Source: Dipteris shenzhenensis (taxonomy: Eukaryota > Polypodiophyta > Polypodiopsida > Gleicheniales). From it: 64,000 nucleotides of DNA. A program made the translations under genes and the position numbers. Where the stretch lies: assembly GCA_047967505.1 (NCBI GenBank), contig CM106538.1; one strand, given 5' to 3'. The notes beneath the pieces are model-generated. The model was not told the DNA's origin. It saw only the letters and a list, made by a program, of their open reading frames with translations, and ran no database searches. This document shows, piece after piece, positions 13,801-24,578 of the stretch; the first letter of the stretch is position 1; each line of letters starts with the position of its first letter.

Positions 13801-16800
13801 CCTGCCCAAAACAAGAGAAGATATGTGTTTATTCCACATGTGGTTCTGAGTAGTCAGAAGCCCATCCTACATCGTCAGATGTACTCGGATCAACGACACA
13901 CAAAAAGGAACCATCAAAAATGGCACCATGCCTCATGGTTGATTGCCAAAGATGAAGATTAAAACAAACTATTTGTAGAATGCATAAACACAAAACACAC
14001 TAGCAACCTGCCCAAAACAAGAAAAGATATGTGTTTATTCCACATGTCGTTCTGAGTAGTCAGAAGGCCCATCCTACATCGTCAGATGTACTCGGATCAA
14101 CGACATACAGTCCTACAAAATCCTCCACAACATGAGCTATTTCCTTGTGCCCCTTTCTTTTGAAGCTGTATCATCTCTCCTCTTAAAGAAATATTCCTTC
14201 GTATGCCCAGGCTTCTTGAGTAGTCACAATAGAGTTGCTTCTAGTCTCCTTTTTTTTTTTTTGGCTCTTGTTTTCAACAACAAAGAACTACTTCCATTCC
14301 CTCCGAAGTCTAACGTCGTTCCTCATCAACCATCTCCTCGAGTGACATTTTTGCATTGACACAAAGAATTTTGACAATCTCTGTATAACTTGGAGAAAGA
14401 CGCAACCTTTGAGTCATCGTCATCTACCTGCACACCAAGATCAGCTAGCTATCGCAAGATGGCTCTCATCCTACTCAAATGCTCCCCTAGTGTAACTCAA
14501 TCTTTCATTTGCAAGCTAAACTCTTGCTTGAGAAGAACTTTTGAGTTCTTCAACCGGGCATCAAAAAAGGGTCTCTGCTGCAACCCAAATTTCACAAGCA
14601 CTCTTGCTGAGATCAAGGTGATGATAAAATCTCGCTCCTAACGCTCTTCCCCGAAAGTGCTCTCTCATTCCTACTTTCCCGCTGCATGCTTCTTGTCGGA
14701 CGACTCAACTTGTACTACCTTGCCTAAGGCTTTCTTTTCTGTTTCAGCAATTATGGATCAGAGACCTTTTTCCACGAAGTATAGACGAACACCAAGCTGC
14801 CATGCAGAGAAGTTCTCCCCTATCAAAGTCACGAGTTTCATCGAGTCCTTAGCCTCCATCGTTGAACCGGAGGCTTTGATACCAACTGTGAAAACATTAC
14901 TATCTAATCCTATATGCAAACAATAAAACTCAGAGCGAATTCACAAACCCAAAAACACGACAAGTAATATAAAGGTTATATTATCACATGTAGCAACACA
15001 AAACTACTTCCAACTTCCTGCATATGTTCATCACCATAGATAGACTTGTTGTCTTGTACAAAGCTATTGTTCTACCATTTGCCACCATAAACTTGTTGTC
15101 TTGAAAAGAGCTACTATTTGTTGTGGAGCTACAACTAGAAGTCACCATCAGTTAGTTGTCACAAACAACCGTCGCCATATTGGAGGTGAATCTGCAGCCA
15201 CCACATTTGGGGAGACTTTGTCCTCAAAACTGTTATCATCTCTACTCAGAGCTAGTAGCTGCTACAAACACTTCTCCAAATCTAGCTACCACCTTGATAT
15301 TGGAATTATTTCTAACAAGGAGGGGCTCTACGACCTCAAGCATCTCGCTATTCATGAACGAAGCCTCTAGTCAGCTCATCATAAGTTGTGAAACCACTAA
15401 TAGAGCATGAACCAAGATCTGCTAGCAAGCAACATCTATTGAAGCACGAAATCCTTGGCCTGCAACAACTAGTTCATCATAAGTAGTGAAATTACTAATA
15501 GAACATGGAGCCCAAATCTCATAGCAAGCAACCTCTATCTGAGACATGCAATCCTTGGCCTACAACAATTGGCTATACAAGCAAGTAGTCAACTTCAAAA
15601 TCTCAAGTGGGTTAACGAGCATCCGGCCCTCTTCTTCACAAAGTTGCTAGAGCTACATGCCAGTTGCTCTAGGTCTTGTAATTTCAAAAAATTGATAAGC
15701 TATGATGCCCCCAACTAGCCTAGGAGTGGTAAGGCATACTCGGTTCGTCTAGCCTCGATTCTTGTGCACCGTACAATTTGGAGACTTTACAGCATTTGTT
15801 CTCACATTTAGCCGTCATGCCTTGGGGTTTCATTTTCATGTCGTGGCAATGAAATTCAATCGATGGTAGATAGATTTACACTTGAGTTAGTGCAATCAAA
15901 TTACTTTGGGACTTGTGCATTTTGCATGGCAAACAATGATCTCTAAGGAATACTTGCCCCCAGAAGACAAGTTAGATGATATCAACTATCCTACACGGTC
16001 CTACACCAAGAACTTGTGGAATATTATTGCAAGTTAGATGATATCAACTATCCTACACGGTCCTACCGGCATGTGGCAACAAAAATGTAATCATAATGAG
16101 CAATATTTGTTGATTCATCCTTCTCAGGTGAAGATGAAGCAGGTAGGATCCTTCAATTCATGATTCATGCATGGCTATCACATGACATTTATATACCTTT
16201 GTAAGACTAGAATAAGTCCAATCATACAAATTTAGATTTTTTGTTGTTCTAAAGATCAAAAATCTACACAAAAAATAAAAGAGAAAATGAAAGAGAGAAA
16301 AAAAGAGGTAAACAAAAACTTTTATGAAAAACAAAAGAAAGACATACTTAGCAAGAAAAGCAACACTTATGTCGTATTTAGTACTTGGTACTTGATAGTG
16401 GTACTTCTAAGCACATAACTTCATTCAAAAAGTTGTTTCTTTCCTTGGATCATGCACTTAACGCAAACACTATGACTTGTGCTCATAATGCCTCTTATGC
16501 CGTGAAAGGAATTGGCCAAGTTGAGCTTTTACTTGAGCATTTGGTCATCTAGTCTCTCTTCAAGATGTTTTATATGTTTCAAAATTAAAGAGAATTGTTT
16601 ATAGAGTAATTTTTTATGGTTACCATTTGTGACGTTTATGACTTCAGAACTAGCTACACCATTGTCATCACTAGAACATTGACTAGAAATCTGCACAATC
16701 TTGGTGCCTATGAGAGAGAGACAGTACTCTCTTATTGCAGCCACTCATTTGTGGCATGAGCATTTTGGGCATCTAAACTATGGTAGTTTGGCCAAGTTAC

Positions 16801-19310
16801 AATTATAAAATGTGGTTGTTAATCTCCCCAAGATGCATGCATTATCCAAATATGTTTAAAAGGGATGTTTACTTGCATCAGTTTCCTTCTCTAAAGATGG
16901 AAGTGCCAGTGCAGCCTGCAAGTTGCATTTAGTTAATAGTGATGTTTGTTGTCCAATGCTAACAACATCTATTGGTGGATATTCATTATCACTTTTGTGG
17001 ATGACTTCACTCATCATACTTGGGTTTATCCATTAAAATTTAAGTCCGATGTCTTTGCATGCTTCAAAAAATTTCATGCTATGGTTAAGAATGAAGGTGA
17101 ACACAAACCGAGTTACACTCCGCACTGACAAGAGGGGTGAGGATATCCCACAGAGTCAGTTGACTTTTTAGCATCTCGTGGTATAATGTACTATGCCATC
17201 CAAACCACAACAAAATGGCGTTGCAAAATGTAAAAAATAGAACCTTGATGGAGATGGCAGTGTGCATGATGAAGGATAAGGCTTTGGCCAAAAAATTCGG
17301 ATAGAATGCCATTATGTGTGCAAATTATGATCCACCAAGGCATTAGAGACTATTACTCTGTATGAGGCTTGCACAAAACGTAACCTAGTCATTTCCCACA
17401 TGAGAGTGTTTGGAAGCCTTGTTTATGGCATCTATGACACAAGCTTGAGGACAAGACACTTAAATGCGTCTTCATTGGTTATATACCTAGATGAATCAAG
17501 GAACATTCCCAAACTCATCCTCTAAAAACACAACATAGTGCAGTTTCAATCTCATGATAGTCACTCACAAGGTTAAAAACCATAAACTCCATCATGCATA
17601 GCAGGGACTAGCTACTATGACATCCCCATTGACGTCATCAATGCCCAACAATGGGTGTAGACCATAATATAAAAATATGCTCTCACACATACAAATCCAC
17701 ACCCACACATACTTGAGCATCCATTTATACAAAGTCTTCGTACTGAGTTTCTATCGGCACTCCGGAGGTGAAGGGCAGACTTAGCCATGACGAAGGCTAT
17801 CACTAAAGGAGAAGGCTAATCAAAAGGTAGTCCAAAATCTCTTCATTCAAGCTACAACTGCATGTGAAGTATAAACGTTTTCATTTTAGTCTCTCCCCAA
17901 CGAGCATCTAAATCTAAATCTAGCTGATAGGGCAACGCACCATTTAAGATAGAAAGAATTATCACAATACCAGCAAGCCGCAACTTGGACGAAAACTGCA
18001 CAAGGTGAAATTTGCATGTCCGCTAATACGGCAAAAGCATATACCTAGATAAATCCAAGAACATTCCCAAACTCATCCTCTAAAAACACAACATAGTGCA
18101 GTTTCAACCTCATGATAGTCACTCACAAGGTTGAAAACCATAAACTCCATCATGCATAGCAGGGACTAGCATCTTCATTGGTTATAGTTCAAAAAGCAAC
18201 AGTATCAGTTATACCAACCAATTACTAGAAAGATTATTACTAGTATGATACTGGTCTTTGCTGAAAATTTGGTTACAAACCTTGGTGGCCATTTGGGGCA
18301 GCAAGCAAGGGTCTTCCTAGGCAACCTCAACTAGGAGGATTGTTTTCCTTAGGGGATTGAGTGGCTCCCCTTTCTTCTCGAAGTCCTTCATACAGGTGAG
18401 CTCGCATTTCAGCCTCAACCTTGGTTTTTCTCTAGCTCTCTTACACAAGTTTTTTATTGTGTTGTTTTCGCATGTCTTGCATGATGTAATCCTCCCTTGA
18501 GCTTTGCTCTTGGAGTTTCTTGAAGTATTTCCTTGGGATCAAGGAGTCCACTCCAAGATCACTGAGTTGGCCCATGATCGCCACTTGTACATTGCATGGG
18601 ACGCTAGCTCTCATCCTCAAAAAACTCGCAAGAGCAAGTTCCTCTAGTCAAGGTGGATAATGAACATACAAAGATGATTCACCACTAGGGGTAGGCATGC
18701 TAGTGGCTGATCCACCGACACACCCACAAACCACAGACGCCTTCCCATAAAGATGTCTCCTATGCACATGGGAGTAAGCAGAGCACCGCACCAAATTCGT
18801 CCATTACACTCACCAAGTCTATCCATCCTTCTCGAGCCATACATAGCATCTAGAGGCAGCTGCACACAGGCCTATCTTCCAAAGCCAATCCCCAACTCAA
18901 AACAATGCACGATGAATGCTATTCACAAAGGATCGCATAGATTATATAAAGAGACGAGACATTGGCAACTTCTAGATAGATTATATACACCTTCATTGTG
19001 ACTTAGGAGCTATTGACGATGAGGAGCATGCACGTTTGGCTGCCTACACAAACATCAAAGCACAATCTCTGGACCTTCCTTGAACTACACCACAATTTCA
19101 AACTCCCCGTCTTGCAGAGCCGAAGGACAACTTTAGCAAAATACATTCCTGAGATTTCAAGCAAACAAGACCAACCCACACACTAGGGTGGACACAACCT
19201 TACAGACTTCCCTTGCTTAGGTGATCGCATATGTATCTCTATTGGAGTTTAGCTAGCCACTAGCTAGCACATAGGTTTCACTAGCTAGTCAAATTGCATA
19301 TACCATGCAC

Positions 19311-19374
<64 letters not shown>

Positions 19375-22300
19375 ATCCTGCTTCAACATGTATCCACTTG
19401 CTTGATGCTATTTCTTTTTGTTTTTCAATAGTATGCTTATTAAGAAATGAAATGTTTTCCTACTGTTTAGTTACGGACAATGGGGACTAGGTCTAGCATT
19501 TGAGGTTGGACCCCCTTGCTTGAGGTTATAAGCATTAGTGACCCACAAGAGTGATGGCCTCTCTTTGAGAGGGACATCTGGAAACCACACCCCACCTGAG
19601 TACCCAAACATGGGACCAATCAAATGCACAGATTGCATATTGACCTAGGAACCATTCAAGAGAATGTTCCCTGAGCTTTGAGTGTGGGCCTAGCAGCAAG
19701 CCAAGAGTAATGGAGATACAAGATAAGACGACAAACAAATGAGCTCAGTATGGCTCAATTATGATCTTAGAGTACGTCAATAGATAGTCCAAGCTGTTGA
19801 GAACCCGTGGGTGCGATCAGAATTGAATTCTGACAACTTTGAAATTTTAGAGTTTTTGGGAGTGACACATGGCAGACTGCCACATGGAATCTGAGCTGGC
19901 AGGTTAGTCCACCTATCCCACACATGTGGCAGCATGCATGGCAAGTGGCAGGGCATGCAGGCTAAGTGTCTGGCCCCAAATATTTGGGGCAGGTTGTGGA
20001 CTGTTCTCTTTGGGACTGCAGCCCACCAAAAATCTGAGACAAGTGTCCACCTTCCACTCTAAGCCTGGGGGGGGGAGGGACTGAGCCTATAAAAGGCGGC
20101 CTCTCCCCTTCATTCCCTACATGAAAATTCGTCACTTTTCTTCTCCCTCCTTTAGAATGATACAACAGAACCTCTCCAGCTCCTTGGATGCAACCAGCTT
20201 CTCCCCAAGCCATTCTCTCACCTCAGCAGCACTTTCTCTCTCTACAACAGCACATTCTCTCTCTACAGTTCTAGCCCCTTCTCTCCAGAAATCTGCCCCC
20301 TCTCAGCTCTTCTGGAACAGCAGCAGCATCCTCTCTCCTTCTCCTAGCCTGGAGCAGCCACAACCCCTTTCTCTCTCCTGCTGCAGTCTTTCTCTCTCTA
20401 CTGCAAAATTTCTCTCTCTAATGTTCCAGCCCATTCCCCTTGCAGAAATCTGCCTTTCTGTGCACCTCTGGAACAGCAGCAGCTCCTCTCTTACATCCCC
20501 TCCCTTGGGATCAGCATTGGCACTCTCTCTCTACAGCTATCACTCCATAAAGGCTTTCTCTCTCTAATGTTCCAGCCCATTCCCCTTGCAGAAATCTGCC
20601 TTTCTGTGCACCTCTGGAACAGCAGCAGCTCCTCTCTTACATCCCCTCCCTTGGGATCAGCATTGGCACTCTCTCTCTACAGCTATCACTCCATAAAGGC
20701 TTTCTCTCTCTAGCCTACATGCTGTATTTGTAAGCTGTTCTCATTCCAGCCCCATTTTTCCACACTCTCCTCACCCAAGGTAGCTTCAGAGGCATCAAGG
20801 ACTTCATCTACAAAGGGGTCAAGTCACGAAGGGAGCCTGTATTATCAAGTTTATCTCATTTACAGCACTATTTCATGTTGTTTCTACTATCTTTCTAGAA
20901 ACTAGTGCTTGCCTCTAATGTTGGATGTAAGTGGTGTTTGTTGCAGGCTTCTTCCTTGTGGATTGGGCAAGCCAAGAGTTGAAACCTGAGCTTGGAGTCC
21001 TCCTTTTTGTTGTCTACCTTGTACATATGCTCTTGAGTCTTGTATCTAGGTCCTAGGCTTTCACTGAGTTCATCAATTTGGAAGGTGCATTGCACCTTGG
21101 TCTTGTATCTCCATTTTTAAGAATAAAGTGAGCCTGGATAAGGAGGGGGGCCCGTCTTGGCCCCTCAATCATATTGCAATTTCCAATGATGTCACTTTGT
21201 GTTTAAGCTGTATAAGTCTTAATTCCAGCTTAATTGCAAACTCTTAAGTTCAAGTATATGTGTTTGGCAACTCGCAATCATTTCATTCAAACACCTTTGC
21301 AAAATCCGTTGCCTGAATTGATAGAAAGCATCGAGTAGTTTACACTCTCTCGCACACACACACACACATCAAAAGCTACAGGGCCATTATGATTAGACAT
21401 TTGTTGCTTCGTAGATTTGCACAAGACGTTTGACACAGTGCCGAAAGCCCTGCTCATCAAATGTCGCCTCTACATAGATGAGCTTGAGACCTTTATTGGG
21501 ACCCTAGGAAGGGCTAGTTGCACTCTAGCCGGATCCTTGCTTTAGATTCTCTTGTATGCAAATGGCGCGGTCTTACTCTCTCCTCAGTAGAGGGTCTCCA
21601 ACAACACTTGGATGTGCTTCATACCTTCTATGAGACACATGACTTGGAAGGTCAACCTTGGTAAAACCACGGTCATGATCTTCCACACGTCTCGAGTAAC
21701 GATGCAGAAAGAGCATTTCACCTTGGATGGATTACTAGTGGAGGTGGTTGCATCCTACACATACTTGGGAGTCCTTTTCTTCGACCCCAATCGTCACGAC
21801 GCAACCAACCTTGTAGGCCCGACTAAGAAAGGCATACGCCGCACTAGCCAAACTCAAGCGACAGTGCTTTCACTCTCACTTCCAAGACTCTCGGACCAAG
21901 ACCCTTTTCTTTCAATCTTTGGTCCAAACAACAACTATGTATGGCAGCCCTTTTTGGGAGCCAGACCTATCACAAACAGATTGGGCACGAGTCGAGAGGC
22001 TTCAAGTTCTCATTCTTTCACGAATGATTCGCAGTAAGCCTCAACCCCACATTAGGTAGTCATGGCTGAGTTCAAAGTATCCCCACTACAACTCAATGAA
22101 ACATTTCAAGTTATCACGTATATATTGCATTAGACAGTACGGCTCTTGCACCACAGGGACTTAAGCTTCCTTGGTTGGCTTTATCCTCATCTATGGCATT
22201 AGTAGCAGAGGGTGACCAGAGGTGTTGGTATGCAAGTACATGCAGTTGGTTTGAGAGCCTATAGCTTTACATAGATAAGTTACCTCCCTTCCAGTACAGC

Positions 22301-24534
22301 ATCGAGGCCCCCCTCCATCATGCTCACATATCACAAGTTGAACTAGGTCATCCGAGGGGATCTTTTTATAGTGATACACATTCACAACTTGGTTGGCAAC
22401 TCGTTGGCTACCTATGAAGCTTTTTACTCAGGGCACATATGCCAGATCAGAGTATACAACTAGACTCCACTTACAGCAACATCACTGCCAAAAAATACCG
22501 ACCAACAAGACCCACAAAGACGATGGCTATAAGGACCCAAGCCAAAGATACGTGAGACTCGACGGATGGGGCACAAATCACATTAGAGGGCCTCCTCTCC
22601 ATATTCATATGACCGGAGACAACCTGTAGGAGTGACAGTGACATTTGTTTGCCGCGGGGCTATAGCTAAGAAACCACAACACACCACACATGTCAACAAC
22701 TGCCAACACTCCATCATAAGTTTTATGCAAACCCCTCTTAGGGTTGACACCCCCGCCAACTCCGTATCCTCTCAACGAGCCCGAAGAGTTTTATATCTAT
22801 GTATTTATGATCATGATTATGGGTTTTCTTTTGTATTTGTCATGGGTGTTGAAGCCTGCTTAGTGGCTCTAGTCCTCAGCTCATTGTATCAAGTTCTTTT
22901 AATCTCATAGCACCTTTGGTCTTTTGAAGACTTTGAATAAACTTCCTATCTTCTTTCTTTCTCTCTTTAACCTATATACCTAGATGAATCCAAGAACATT
23001 CCCAAACTCATCCTCTAAAAACACAACATAGTGCAGTTTCAATCTCATGATAGTCACTCACAAGGTTGAAAGCCATAAACTCCATCATGCATAGCAAGGA
23101 CTAGCTACTATGACATCCCCACTGACGTCATCAGCACCCAACAGTGGGTGTAGACCATAGTATAAAAATATGCTCTCACACATACAAATCCACACACCCA
23201 CACACTCTTGAGCATCCATTCATACAAAGTCTTCGTACTGAGTTTCTGTCGCCATTACGGAGGTGAAGGGCAGACTCAGCCATGATGAAGGCTAGCACTA
23301 AAGGAGAAGGCTAATCAAAAGGTAGTCCAAAATCTCTTCATTCAAGCTACAACTGCTTGTGAAGTCTAAACATTTTCATTTTAGTCTCTCCCCAAGGAGC
23401 ATCTAAATCTAAATCTAGCTGATAGGGCAACGCACCATTTAAGATAGAAAGAATTATCACAATATCAGCAGGCCGCAACTTGGACGAAAACTTCACAAGG
23501 TGAAATTCGCATGTCCGCTAATACGGCAGAAGCATATACCTAGATGAATCCAGGAACATTCCCAAACTCATCCTCTAAAAACACAACATAGTGCAGTTTC
23601 AATCTCATGATAGTCACTCACAAGGTTGAAAGCCATAAACTCCATCATGCATAGCAGGGACTAGCTCTTTAACCTATCCTAACTCCACTTAGCCTCGCCA
23701 ACCCCCAACCTTTCCGCTCAGCCTTGCCACCCCCTAGCTCTTTTGCTCAGCTTCGCCAATCCTTTTTCTACTTTGCTCAACCTTGCCACTCTACTCATCC
23801 CATCTTTTTTCCTCTCTTACCTAACCCACACAGGCCCCCTACCTAGATTGGACTCCCTCCCACGCCCAATCCATGGGTTATGAAATCTAAACCCTATGAT
23901 GTCCCCATCATCCCCGCCCTAGTCTCCTCCTTAGGCCCCTTCCTAATAAAACGAGGTGTGGGCTCTTCATATGCAGCCTCTGAGTCTCATCATCTTCGTG
24001 CTCAGCCCTTCTTATTTTGGAGATGAGTAATCACAAAGACCAAAAGAGTCCACTATGTCACACTATAGAATGCCACACTTACACTCCTTAGCTATTTGAT
24101 ACGTATATAGCCATCTATCTAGCACTCCTTACCTATTTAACAGGTATGTTATGTATTAACTATCTATCTATTTATCTGCCTACCTACTTTTCTATCTATC
24201 TATGCTTGGCCCTTTCAAATATGAGCAAACACAAAGAGTGGGATGAGGAGAGAAGGATGATTATGATTGGGACAGCAAAAGGCTTAACCATTGAGCAATT
24301 ACAGCCCATACTAACCGATATCTCAACGAGAAGGATTCACATCGATGCATCTAAGAGATTGAAGGCAATTGAATGCCCAAAGGAGCCTATGTTATTCAAA
24401 GGGTCACATGTCCAAGACAATGGACTTGCTCCAAATTAGAGAGAGGTCACACCTCCTCCACCACTTCCAACGACGCTATTCCTATGATCTTGGCAGTTTA
24501 ATGCATAGGCAAATTTTGTCTTCCAAGGACATTA

Positions 24535-24578
<44 letters not shown>

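Larger units (their letters stand above)
13005..15012 (-). mobile_element. Copia E: short LTR-flanked minus-strand remnant
   Basis: About 125 bases starting tgtga at 13005 match those starting at 14887, giving an LTR pair truncated on its right side. Next to the right copy is a tRNA primer site (14873-14885), followed on the minus strand by gag from an ATG at 14859. The pol genes are missing, and unrelated sequence fills 13135-14130. Confidence 0.7.

Noticed and set aside
17483-18169. Calling the compact element a TRIM
   Set aside because: No TG...CA ends, no primer site after the left repeat, no purine tract before the right repeat, and duplications of 13-16 bp instead of 4-6 bp.
22976-23664. 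Hammerhead ribozyme in the compact element (as in retrozymes or Penelope repeats)
   Set aside because: CTGATGA occurs on the minus strand near 23120, but no GAAA segment and no matching stems follow in the needed order.
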